A DNA stretch of 64,000 nucleotides, taken from contig NZ_NFIQ01000002.1 in assembly GCF_002159455.1 (NCBI RefSeq), positions 1 through 64,000 of the forward strand, read 5' to 3'. Every line of letters starts with the position of its first letter. The stretch's first letter is position 1. Below, one piece after another: positions 8,163 to 15,641 of this stretch. The stretch comes from Flavonifractor sp. An306 (GTDB lineage Bacteria; Bacillota; Clostridia; Oscillospirales; Oscillospiraceae). The notes under the pieces are model-generated. The model did not search any database, was not told the origin of the DNA, and saw only the letters and a program-made list of their open reading frames with translations. Made by a program: the position numbers and the translations under genes.

Positions 8163-8205
8163 CAAGTATACCTAATTTCAATTGTTTTGCAAGATAGCAT
8201 ACTTG
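8163..8205. promoter_or_regulatory. candidate operator between the HxlR regulator and the reductase
   Basis: In the divergent spacer an imperfectly spaced inverted repeat, CAAGTAT (8163-8169) and ATACTTG (8199-8205), flanks an AT-rich core next to the reductase ribosome-binding site. HxlR regulators usually bind AT-rich dyads in such spacers, so this is a candidate binding site. Confidence 0.35.
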
Positions 8206-8218
8206 ACAGGAGGACAAG

Positions 8219-9379
8219 ATGGAATACAGGACATTGGGCCGTACCGGCCTGCGGGTCAGCGAAATCGGTCTGGGCGGCGAGTGGTTCAACGGCCTAACCG
8301 CTCAGGAGAGTGCCGCCATTGTAGACGCGGCGCAGGAAAAAGGCATCAACTATATCGATATTTTCATGCCCCAGGCCCCTACCCGCAGTCATCTGGGGCT
8401 TGCCCTGGAGGGTCGCCGGGAGCAGTTCATCCTTCAGGGACATCTGTGCACCGTATTTGAGGACGGGCAGTATACCCGCACCCGGGACATCGAAAAAACC
8501 AAACGGTCCTTTGAGGACCTGCTGGAACGTCTGCACACCGACTATATTGATGTGGGCATGATTCACTATGTAGACAGCGAGGAGGATTTTCGTACCGTCT
8601 TTGAAGGCCCTGTCCTGGCTTACGCCAAGGAACTGAAGCAAATCGGTGTGATCCGCCACATCGGCATGAGCTCCCATAATCCTCATATCGCTCTGAAGGC
8701 CGTGGAGAGCGGGATTGTGGATGTGCTGATGTTCAGCATCAACCCCGCTTATGATATGGAAAGCGCCGAGACAGACATCTATGACCTGATGGAATTCAAG
8801 GGCATGGAGAAAGGCGGTCTGGTGGTGGATGAGGCGCGGCAGCGGCTGTACTCCGCCTGTGAAGCGGCCGAGGTGGCCATCACCGTTATGAAGCCGCTGG
8901 GGGCGGGTACCCTTCTAAAGGCGGAAAGCTCCCCCTTCGGCGTGGCCCTGACAGTCCCCCAGTGTATCCAATACTGCCTGGACCGCAACGGCGTCAAGGT
9001 AGTCATTGTGGGCTGCCACACGGTAGAGGAGGTGCTGGAGGCGGCTAAATACTATGACACGCCCGCACCGGAGCGGAGCTATGCTCATGTTTTCAGCGCT
9101 GGAAACGCCATCCACATGACCGGCCGCTGTATGTACTGCAACCACTGCCAGCCCTGTCCCGCCCATATTGATATTGCCGCCGTGACCAAATTTCTGGACC
9201 TGGCCGCCCAGCAGGATTCCGTGCCCGAGACTGTGGCACAGCACTATTGGTCCCTCTCCGCCACGGCAGACGACTGCCTGATGTGTGGCAAGTGCGAACC
9301 AAATTGCCCCTTTGGCGTAAAGATCCGAGACAATATGGCACGGGCCAGAACAATGTTTGCGCATTCCAGGAAAAGATAA
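8219..9379 (+). CDS. aldo/keto reductase with C-terminal 2x[4Fe-4S] ferredoxin domain
   Basis: 386 residues from ATG 8219 behind AGGAGG. Residues 1-280 form an aldo-keto reductase barrel (YRTLGRTGLRVSEIGLGG, GVIRHIGMSSHNP, VIVGCHTVEEV); residues ~300-365 carry two cluster motifs, CMYCNHCQPCP and CLMCGKCEPNCP. Such Fe-S oxidoreductases are thought to take electrons through the clusters rather than only NAD(P)H. The classic catalytic tetrad is incomplete: the usual Tyr of the active-site loop reads MPQAPTR and the usual Thr-Lys after the third strand reads GHL, while Asp (YIDIF) and His (MIHYVD) remain. The substrate is unknown. Likely controlled by the divergent HxlR regulator. Confidence 0.85.
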   Translation: MEYRTLGRTGLRVSEIGLGGEWFNGLTAQESAAIVDAAQEKGINYIDIFMPQAPTRSHLGLALEGRREQFILQGHLCTVFEDGQYTRTRDIEKTKRSFEDLLERLHTDYIDVGMIHYVDSEEDFRTVFEGPVLAYAKELKQIGVIRHIGMSSHNPHIALKAVESGIVDVLMFSINPAYDMESAETDIYDLMEFKGMEKGGLVVDEARQRLYSACEAAEVAITVMKPLGAGTLLKAESSPFGVALTVPQCIQYCLDRNGVKVVIVGCHTVEEVLEAAKYYDTPAPERSYAHVFSAGNAIHMTGRCMYCNHCQPCPAHIDIAAVTKFLDLAAQQDSVPETVAQHYWSLSATADDCLMCGKCEPNCPFGVKIRDNMARARTMFAHSRKR

Positions 9380-9435
9380 CCATATATGCCGGAAACGGAT
9401 TATCCGGCACTTGCGCCTTTCGCTCCATGTTTCCC

Positions 9436-9463
9436 TTGCATAGAGTCAGTTTCGTGGTATAAT
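9436..9463 (+). promoter_or_regulatory. promoter of the SprA-like gene
   Basis: TTGCAT at 9436-9441 and TATAAT at 9458-9463 are separated by 16 bases, about 40 bases before the start codon at 9505. Confidence 0.6.
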
Positions 9464-9504
9464 AGAGATACCAGTTGAATTGATCTGGAAAGGAGGTGCA
9501 GAAT

Positions 9505-10170
9505 ATGACTGGTCTATATGGAGTCACTTGGGGCTCATCCAGTGTCTATTGGGGGCAATCGTCTCCTGTTGGACAGCAGGGACGGCTCACAGGCGTGTCC
9601 CGTACACAGCCTCAGGCCTCGGACCAGCCGGTGACCCCGGTGACTGCCACTCCTGCCGTGAGCCGGGAGCAGCCCAGCGCCGTTACACTGACCGGCAGTG
9701 CTCTCCCCAATTATCGGGAGGGCGCTGATCCCGCCGAGATGGCGGTACGCGGCCGCATTCAGTATCTCAGCCCGGAGGAACTGGACGCTGAAGTGGAGAA
9801 ATCCAAATCCGCCCAGGAGGTCATGGAGGAGGGCGAGTGCCAGACCTGCAAGGAGCGGAAGTACCAGGACGGCTCCAACGATCCCGGGGTGTCCTTCAAA
9901 ACTCCCACCAATGTGGCGCCGGAGCAGGCGGCTGCGGCTGTCCGAGGCCACGAGCAAGAGCACGTGGTCCGGGAACAGGCCAAGGCTCAGCGTGAGGGAC
10001 GTGAGGTGGTGTCCCAGTCCGTTACTTATCACACGGCAATCTGTCCGGAGTGCGGCAAGGCCTATGTGTCCGGCGGCACCACCCGTACCACCACCCGGGC
10101 CGCTCAGGAGCAGCCGGTTCTCGACCCCACCCGTCAGGGCAGACAGACTCCCTTCTTTGCCGTCGCTTGA
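9505..10170 (+). CDS. SprA-related putative metalloprotease (HExxH)
   Basis: 221 residues from ATG 9505, 6 bases after a strong AAAGGAGGTG. The N-terminal ~90 residues are low-complexity (Gln/Pro/Ser/Ala). The conserved part begins CQTCKERKYQDGSNDPGVSF, continues with VRGHEQEHV, whose HEQEH (149-153) fits the HExxH zinc-protease motif, and ends with a zinc-knuckle like CPECGKAYVSGG. This order is typical of the SprA-related / CJM1_0395 family of uncharacterised putative metalloproteases. No signal peptide is seen. It is monocistronic, with its own promoter and terminator, and lies just before a second HExxH gene (DUF4157). Confidence 0.75.
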   Translation: MTGLYGVTWGSSSVYWGQSSPVGQQGRLTGVSRTQPQASDQPVTPVTATPAVSREQPSAVTLTGSALPNYREGADPAEMAVRGRIQYLSPEELDAEVEKSKSAQEVMEEGECQTCKERKYQDGSNDPGVSFKTPTNVAPEQAAAAVRGHEQEHVVREQAKAQREGREVVSQSVTYHTAICPECGKAYVSGGTTRTTTRAAQEQPVLDPTRQGRQTPFFAVA

Positions 10171-10171
10171 A

Positions 10172-10203
10172 CAAAAATCCCTATCGATTGATAGGGATTT
10201 TTG
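10172..10203 (+). terminator. intrinsic terminator of the SprA-like gene
   Basis: A perfect 14-bp stem (CAAAAATCCCTATC at 10172-10185 with its complement at 10190-10203, loop GATT) is followed by GCTTTTTA, directly after the stop codon. Confidence 0.85.
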
Positions 10204-10370
10204 CTTTTTAGTGCGGAACAACATTCCAATATCAGGATTTAATTACATTATTTTTATTTTTTGTGACGCAGACAGGAGCAGACGGGTGCAAATGATAAAA
10301 CCGATTCACCCCGCTCCATGATATAATGAGACACACATATTTTAGGCGTTTCGGCAGCAGGAGGAATTCT

Positions 10371-12152
10371 ATGTCCCAGATTTATATGGAGCAGCAGAAA
10401 CGACGCCAGCAGGCCCAGCCCGCCTCCCTGTCCTCGGCGGTTGGACAGTCCTTGGAGCATTCGGCTGAAACCCTTCCGCCGGAGCTGTTGGCCAACGTTG
10501 ACGCAGTACAGAATGTGAAACCCCACACCGGCAGAGAACTTCACCTGGATGAAAGCATGTCTGCCCGGATGCAGGCTCAGTTCGGCATCCGCATGGACCA
10601 GGTAGAACTGCGGGAATCTTCCCAGGCGGCAGAGATGGACGCAAAGGCCTTTGCCAAGGGCAACGTGGTTCAGTTTGCGCCCGGGCAGTTCCGGCCGGAT
10701 ACGCTGGAGGGCCAGCACCTGATCCAGCACGAACTGGCCCACGTCGCCCAGCAGGCCCGGGGCGGTGTCCAGTCCGACGTCCCCGGCCTCAATGTCAATG
10801 CGGACGAGGGACTGGAACACCAAGCCGACATGGGCAGCATATCCGCCGGAATGGGCGCTCCCGCCTCCCTCAGCGGGATCAGCGCCGACGCCGCGCCGGT
10901 ACAGGGTGTATTCGGCGGAATCAAAAGCTGGTTCCAGAAAGCCAAGCGCTCCTACCGGGCTGGCAAGCGGATGGCCCAGAAGGATGCCGAGGTCAAGCAG
11001 CTGCTCCAGGAGCAGGAAGGCGAGCAGGATGAAATGGTAGCCGCCATGAAGCGCGGCGGATACAGCGACGAGGAAATTCAGGCCCAGATCATGTTCCAGC
11101 GGGTCAACCGATCGGATGAACGTGCGGATCGCTTCCTGAGCTCCCTGAACGAAATGATGGTCTCCCCCGAAATGGAGGCTTTGGAGACAGAGAGTGAATT
11201 AGGCAACAAATACGCCCGCCTTGGCCGTGGCGCAATGAGGGAGAGCACCCGCAAACGGCGCTTCCAGCGGGAGGAGCATCTGCGCAACAATGTGCTGGCG
11301 GACCACGCCTACACCCAGCAGGCGGAGCAGGTAGCGGACCAGATGGCCTCCGACGCCGTCGTAAAACAGGCGCAGTACGACCCATCGGGCATGAGCACCG
11401 TGATAAACGCCATTAAGGGCAGGGCTTACGCAGGCATCAACCAGAATTCGGTGGGCCAGGATGTGGGTTCCGGCAACCGCTTTGTCTTCATGCGGGGAAA
11501 CGATAAGGGCCTGAAGAACTATTTTGCCATGTTGAAAAAGGCGGGGGCGGGAACCAATCAGTCCATGCTCCAGCCCCTCGCCGCCGGGCTGGAGAGCCTG
11601 CCGGATACCAAATACAGCGAAAGCACCGGCGATGAACGAGCGGCCTATAACAACCAAGCACTGGGAGATTTTGACACCTATCTGGCCTCCGCCGCTCAGG
11701 ACGAACATATGATGGATGCCCTCCGGCAGTCCGCTGACTTTTACTCAGGGCTAGGAGAGTACGATGCGGAGAAAAATCCCGGCGGCATGGTGGGCGGCCG
11801 AGAGGAGGCCCTGCACCGTGGTCTGAACGACATGCTGCTACGCAGCTTTTTTCCCGCCGTGATGACTAATCCTGAGGTGAACGCCAATGCCAACAAGGGC
11901 AAAGTGCTGAGCCGCGCCAACGCCATGATGAAGCTACAGACCAGCGCTCTGGCCCAGTCCCTGGGAGGCCAGGGGGACTACAGTGAACAGGAGCTAGCCA
12001 TGCGCAGTAAGCTACAAAAATTCTACCAGGATACCGGGCTGATGCCGGCGCCGCCCACTCAGCAAGCCGCGGCGGCAGTACCGGAGCCTGAACCGGAGAT
12101 TGCTCCGGAACAGCTGAGTTTTCAGCAGAAACGCCGACTGTACGGCGGCTGA
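10371..12152 (+). CDS. DUF4157 domain protein (HExxH), possible eCIS-type effector domain
   Basis: 593 residues from ATG 10371 behind AGGAGG; a TATAAT at 10322-10327 may be the -10 box, without a clear -35. Residues ~55-150 are a DUF4157 domain: GRELHLDESMSARMQAQFG, then HELAHVAQQ with HELAH at 120-124. DUF4157 is known mostly from proteins linked to extracellular contractile injection systems and toxins. The rest (150-593) is helical, charged and unknown, with no second recognisable domain, no signal peptide and no membrane segment; the C-terminus is Pro/Glu/Ala-rich. No injection-system gene is in the window. Together with the SprA-like neighbour it forms a pair of orphan HExxH proteins. 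Confidence 0.8.
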   Translation: MSQIYMEQQKRRQQAQPASLSSAVGQSLEHSAETLPPELLANVDAVQNVKPHTGRELHLDESMSARMQAQFGIRMDQVELRESSQAAEMDAKAFAKGNVVQFAPGQFRPDTLEGQHLIQHELAHVAQQARGGVQSDVPGLNVNADEGLEHQADMGSISAGMGAPASLSGISADAAPVQGVFGGIKSWFQKAKRSYRAGKRMAQKDAEVKQLLQEQEGEQDEMVAAMKRGGYSDEEIQAQIMFQRVNRSDERADRFLSSLNEMMVSPEMEALETESELGNKYARLGRGAMRESTRKRRFQREEHLRNNVLADHAYTQQAEQVADQMASDAVVKQAQYDPSGMSTVINAIKGRAYAGINQNSVGQDVGSGNRFVFMRGNDKGLKNYFAMLKKAGAGTNQSMLQPLAAGLESLPDTKYSESTGDERAAYNNQALGDFDTYLASAAQDEHMMDALRQSADFYSGLGEYDAEKNPGGMVGGREEALHRGLNDMLLRSFFPAVMTNPEVNANANKGKVLSRANAMMKLQTSALAQSLGGQGDYSEQELAMRSKLQKFYQDTGLMPAPPTQQAAAAVPEPEPEIAPEQLSFQQKRRLYGG

Positions 12153-12160
12153 GTAAAGTA

Positions 12161-12206
12161 AACGCCGCTCTGTGACCCAATCAACTCGGATCACAGAGAG
12201 GCGTTT
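12161..12206 (+). terminator. intrinsic terminator of the DUF4157 gene
   Basis: AACGCC and CTCTGTGA pair with TCACAGAG and GGCGTT around a loop, followed by TTTTTTG, nine bases after the stop codon. Confidence 0.8.
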
Positions 12207-12246
12207 TTTGTTTTTGCTTCATCTGGTATGCCGTATATGACTATGT

Positions 12247-13035
12247 TTACACATCCAGCCGTATATACTGCGTCTGCCCACTGAGGAGTTCCCTTAATTC
12301 AAAAATTGTCCCGGTAAGCAGATCTTTTTTCTGCAGGATGACCACAGAATCATGAAATACCGGCAGAAGCAGCTCCTCCGTCTCCAGTACGAAGTCAAAG
12401 GCCGTACAGAGAACCTGACACTTCTCCTCCCCTGCCGGACCGGCAGTCATTCCGTCATTGGAAATATGTACCTGCAGCTGCTCTCGCCCTTGCCATGCCG
12501 CTTTTTCCCGCAGCAGCCGCTCCGCCTCCCGGTCAAAGGGATTTACTCTTTCCCGTTTCCGAAACACCAGCGCGGCAAGTCCAATCCCTATGGCGGCAAG
12601 TCCCAGAGGCAGCCATCTGCCCAGCTGCTCAGGGCTGCGCGCCGCCCCCAGACAAAGCAGGACGCCCACAATCAAATCCAGAACGCCCAGCAGCATCCGC
12701 TTGCTCCGCCAAAGGCCCACCGTGCCTGCCCCGAAGCCCACGGCGCCCACGATCAGAGGAAAGGTCAGCTCTTGCGGCGCCATCAGTCCGGGCATCAGAA
12801 GAAACACGCCCAAGCCCCAGTTCATCAGCCCCAGTAATCCTCGGTGCCGCTTTTGTCTCCTCCCCCCTGACTGCGATGAGCTTCCCGCACCATTGAGCTT
12901 GTCCGTCAGCTTCCACATCCTGGGACACCGCTGCCGGGATACCAGCTCCACCCGCTTTTCCAGCGCACGGCTCACCTGAGGCCGCAGATGGGCTGCGTCC
13001 AAAGGCGTGAACTGAAAGGTAAAGCGCTGTTCCAA
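12247..13035 (-). CDS. membrane protein with YcxB-like C-terminal region
   Basis: 262 residues when started at TTG 13035, which lies 7-8 bases behind AAGGAGGTG; the longer open frame up to 13146 has no ribosome-binding site and this start gives LEQRFTFQFTPLDAAH, the usual opening of such proteins. Four hydrophobic segments lie in the middle (LMNWGLGVFLLMPGLMAP, FPLIVGAVGFGAGTVGLW, LGVLDLIVGVLLCLGA, LGLAAIGIGLAALVF). The C-terminal ~90 residues (VHISNDGM, FDFVLETEELLLPVFHDSVV, ILQKKDLLTG) resemble the cytoplasmic YcxB-like domain. Function unknown. Confidence 0.65.
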   Translation of the reverse strand: MEQRFTFQFTPLDAAHLRPQVSRALEKRVELVSRQRCPRMWKLTDKLNGAGSSSQSGGRRQKRHRGLLGLMNWGLGVFLLMPGLMAPQELTFPLIVGAVGFGAGTVGLWRSKRMLLGVLDLIVGVLLCLGAARSPEQLGRWLPLGLAAIGIGLAALVFRKRERVNPFDREAERLLREKAAWQGREQLQVHISNDGMTAGPAGEEKCQVLCTAFDFVLETEELLLPVFHDSVVILQKKDLLTGTIFELRELLSGQTQYIRLDV

Positions 13036-13205
13036 GGATTGCACCTCCTTGTTAAAATCATATTCTGCCCTTTGATTGGCTAACAGTATAGCATAACCTT
13101 TTGCAGATAATCTATCTTTTTTCTTAAACTTCCGAATGTGTTGCAAACTCCTGGTAGTTCCGATATCATGGGTTCCAGAACGACTTTAAGTTTTGGAGGT
13201 ACACC

Positions 13206-13715
13206 ATGAAAAAATCCGCGCTTTTTGTCCCGGTGCTTGTCTGCTTTGGTCTGCTGGCCGGCTGCACCGGTCAGCCTCAGGCCAGCAAGCGGGACAGCAT
13301 CCCATTCACCCAGGGGCAGCTCTATGCCGCAGCCTATCTGGGCTATCAGCAGATAGACGATCTGAATTACTATGTGGAGCAGTATCTGGACAGCGACCAA
13401 ATTCCGGTACACTATCTTTCGGACGGCGACTACTATCTGGTGATCCCCCGCTACTCCGGCATGAAGCTGGCCCTGTATCACAATGACATAGAGACCCTCG
13501 AGCCAACCTTGCTCTATGAGGACCCCGACTGCCAGCCTTTCATCCTCCAGTGTAATGCCAGCGATATTTTTGCCGACGCCACCATTTCCCTCACATATGG
13601 AGAGGAGACGGCGGAGTTCTCCCCTTTTATCTCTCTGAAAGACGGTTCGGTGGAAATCGGAGACCAGGGGCTGGATCTGACACGGAGCACCGAGACACAG
13701 CAGACAGAGCCATAG
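13206..13715 (+). CDS. small lipoprotein, function unknown
   Basis: 169 residues with a lipoprotein signal: MKKSALFVPVLVCFGLLAGC, lipobox LAGC with the modified Cys at residue 20. The mature part is rich in Tyr and Asp (GYQQIDDLNYYVEQYLDS, HYLSDGDYYLVIPRY) and looks beta-stranded. The ATG follows TTTGGAGG. It lies alone, divergent from the YcxB-like gene and convergent with the ABC exporter operon. No family is recognised. Confidence 0.7.
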   Translation: MKKSALFVPVLVCFGLLAGCTGQPQASKRDSIPFTQGQLYAAAYLGYQQIDDLNYYVEQYLDSDQIPVHYLSDGDYYLVIPRYSGMKLALYHNDIETLEPTLLYEDPDCQPFILQCNASDIFADATISLTYGEETAEFSPFISLKDGSVEIGDQGLDLTRSTETQQTEP

Positions 13716-13732
13716 CCTACAATCCCCATCAC

Positions 13733-13770
13733 AAAACAGGGACCGGCCACAACGGGCCGGCCCCTGTTTT
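13733..13770. terminator. bidirectional terminator between lipoprotein and ABC exporter genes
   Basis: AAAACAGG-GACCGGCC pairs with GGCCGGCCCCTGTTTT around a short loop; A and T runs on both sides allow termination from both directions. It sits between two convergent genes. Confidence 0.75.
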
Positions 13771-13775
13771 GCCTA

Positions 13776-15641
13776 TTATGCGCTGGCTTCAAACTGCGCG
13801 TTGTACAGTCCGGCGTAAAAACCGCCCTTTTCCAGCAGCTCCTGATGGGTACCCTGCTCCACAATGTCGCCGTCCTTCATCACCAGAATCAGATCGGCCT
13901 CCTTGATGGTGGAAAGCTGGTGGGCAATGACGAAGGAGGTACGGCCCTTCATCAGGTTATTCATGGCGGCCTGGATCAGGTGCTCTGTCCGGGTATCCAC
14001 CGAAGAGGTGGCCTCGTCCAGAATCAAAATCCGGTTGTCTGCCAGTATGGCCCTGGCAATGGTAAGCAGCTGCTTCTGCCCCTGAGACACGTTGGAGGCA
14101 TCCTCATTCAGCTCCATCTGATAGCCGCCGGGCAAAGTCTGGATAAAGTGATGGACATGGGCCGCCTTGGCGGCGGCGATCACCTCCTCGTCGGTGGCGT
14201 CCAGACGGCCATAGCGGATATTCTCCATAATGGTGCCTTTGAACAGCCAGGTATCCTGGAGTACCATGCCGAAGGCCTCCCGCAGCTTGGTACGGTTGAA
14301 CTCCCGCACGTTGTGGCCATCCACCCGGATGGCCCCGGCGTCCACGTCGTAGAACCGCATCAGCAGCTTGACCATGGTGGTCTTGCCCGCCCCGGTGGGA
14401 CCCACAATGGCCACCATCTGTCCTGGCTCCACCTTTGCGGAGAAATCATGGATAATCGTCTTTTCCGGCACATAGCCGAATTTCACATGGTCAAACTCCA
14501 CCGCCCCGGTGAGCTGCTCGGCGGGCACCGGGCAGGTATCGGTCTGTTCCTCTTCCTCTTCTGCCAAAAACTCAAATACACGCTCGGCGGCGGCAGCCAT
14601 GGACTGGAGCATGTTGGACACCTGGGCAATCTGGGTCACCGGCTGGGTGAACTGCCGCAGATACTGGATAAAGGCCTGAATATCCCCCACGGTGATGGCC
14701 CCCGCCACCGCCAGCATGGAACCGGACACCGCTACCGCCACGTAGCCCAGATTGCCTACAAAGGTCATGATGGGCTGCATCATGCCGGAGAGAAACTGAC
14801 TCAGCCAGGCCGACTTGAAGAGCACAGCATTGGTCTGGTCAAACTCCCGAATCACTTCCTCTTCCCGGTTGAAGGCCCGCACCACGCTGTGGCCGGAGTA
14901 GGTCTCCTCCACCTGTCCGTTGATTTTGCCCAGATACTTCTGCTGCGCCACAAAGTATTTCTGGCTGTGCTTCACCACCAGCATCACCAGCCCCGCCGAC
15001 ACCGGCAGGATCACCAGGGCAATCAGGGTCATCAGCGGCGAGATGGTGAGCATCATCACCAGCACACCGATCAGGGTGGTTACCGAGGTGATCAGGGTGG
15101 TCACCGAGGTGATCAGGGTGGTCACCGACTGGTTCAGGCTCTGGCCCAGGGTATCCACATCGTTGGTAATGCGGGAGAGCACCTCGCCCACGGTGCGGGA
15201 CTCAAAGTACTTCATGGGCATCCGGTGGATCTTTTCTGAGATATCCCGCCGCAAACCGTAGCAGGTCTTTTGGGTAACCCCGCTCATGATCCAGCCCTGG
15301 AGCAGGGAAAAGCCGGCACTGATGAGATAGAGCACGATCAGCAGCCCCAGAATGCGGCCAATTTTGCCGAAGTCAATGCCTCCAACTCCCTGTACCTTGG
15401 ACACCAGGCCGGTAAAAATCTCCGTGGTGGCCTGGGAGAGCACCTTTGGCCCCACAATATTGAATATGGTGGAGCACACGGCGAAGATCCCCACCAGGGC
15501 CAGCTGGAGCTTGAAGGTTCCCATATGAGACAACAATTTTTTGATAGTGCCTTTGAAATCCTTGGCCTTTTCACCGGGCACCCCGGGTCCCCGGTGGCCC
15601 ATAGGTCCCCGGGGACCCGGGGCGGTATGACGCTCACTCAT
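13776..15641 (-). CDS. ABC exporter half-transporter (permease-ATPase fusion), second subunit
   Basis: 621 residues. A Gly/Pro-rich cytoplasmic lead (GPRGPMGHRGPGVPGEK) precedes six membrane segments and a nucleotide-binding domain with Walker A GPTGAGKTT (~413-421), signature VSQGQ and Walker B ILILDEATSSVD. The family (MdlB / multidrug-type half-transporters) works as a heterodimer, here with the gene immediately upstream, which overlaps by 4 bp. In the membrane domain the heptapeptide SVTTLIT/G occurs three times in tandem, encoded by a 21-bp repeat (15069-15131), at a place where relatives normally have fewer copies. Probably co-controlled by the MarR gene at the head of the operon. Confidence 0.9.
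   Translation of the reverse strand: MSERHTAPGPRGPMGHRGPGVPGEKAKDFKGTIKKLLSHMGTFKLQLALVGIFAVCSTIFNIVGPKVLSQATTEIFTGLVSKVQGVGGIDFGKIGRILGLLIVLYLISAGFSLLQGWIMSGVTQKTCYGLRRDISEKIHRMPMKYFESRTVGEVLSRITNDVDTLGQSLNQSVTTLITSVTTLITSVTTLIGVLVMMLTISPLMTLIALVILPVSAGLVMLVVKHSQKYFVAQQKYLGKINGQVEETYSGHSVVRAFNREEEVIREFDQTNAVLFKSAWLSQFLSGMMQPIMTFVGNLGYVAVAVSGSMLAVAGAITVGDIQAFIQYLRQFTQPVTQIAQVSNMLQSMAAAAERVFEFLAEEEEEQTDTCPVPAEQLTGAVEFDHVKFGYVPEKTIIHDFSAKVEPGQMVAIVGPTGAGKTTMVKLLMRFYDVDAGAIRVDGHNVREFNRTKLREAFGMVLQDTWLFKGTIMENIRYGRLDATDEEVIAAAKAAHVHHFIQTLPGGYQMELNEDASNVSQGQKQLLTIARAILADNRILILDEATSSVDTRTEHLIQAAMNNLMKGRTSFVIAHQLSTIKEADLILVMKDGDIVEQGTHQELLEKGGFYAGLYNAQFEASA
15069..15131 (+). repeat. three tandem copies of a 21-bp unit inside the exporter gene
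   Basis: GATCAGGGTGGTnACCGA plus three bases is repeated at 15069-15089, 15090-15110 and 15111-15131, with one C/T difference in the first copy and the last three bases diverged in the third. It keeps the frame and adds heptapeptides to a transmembrane helix of the ABC exporter. Probably replication slippage. Confidence 0.85.

Noticed and set aside
15069-15131. CRISPR-like short repeats
   Set aside because: The units are directly adjacent without spacers and lie in frame inside an exporter gene. No CRISPR array or cas gene was seen in the window.
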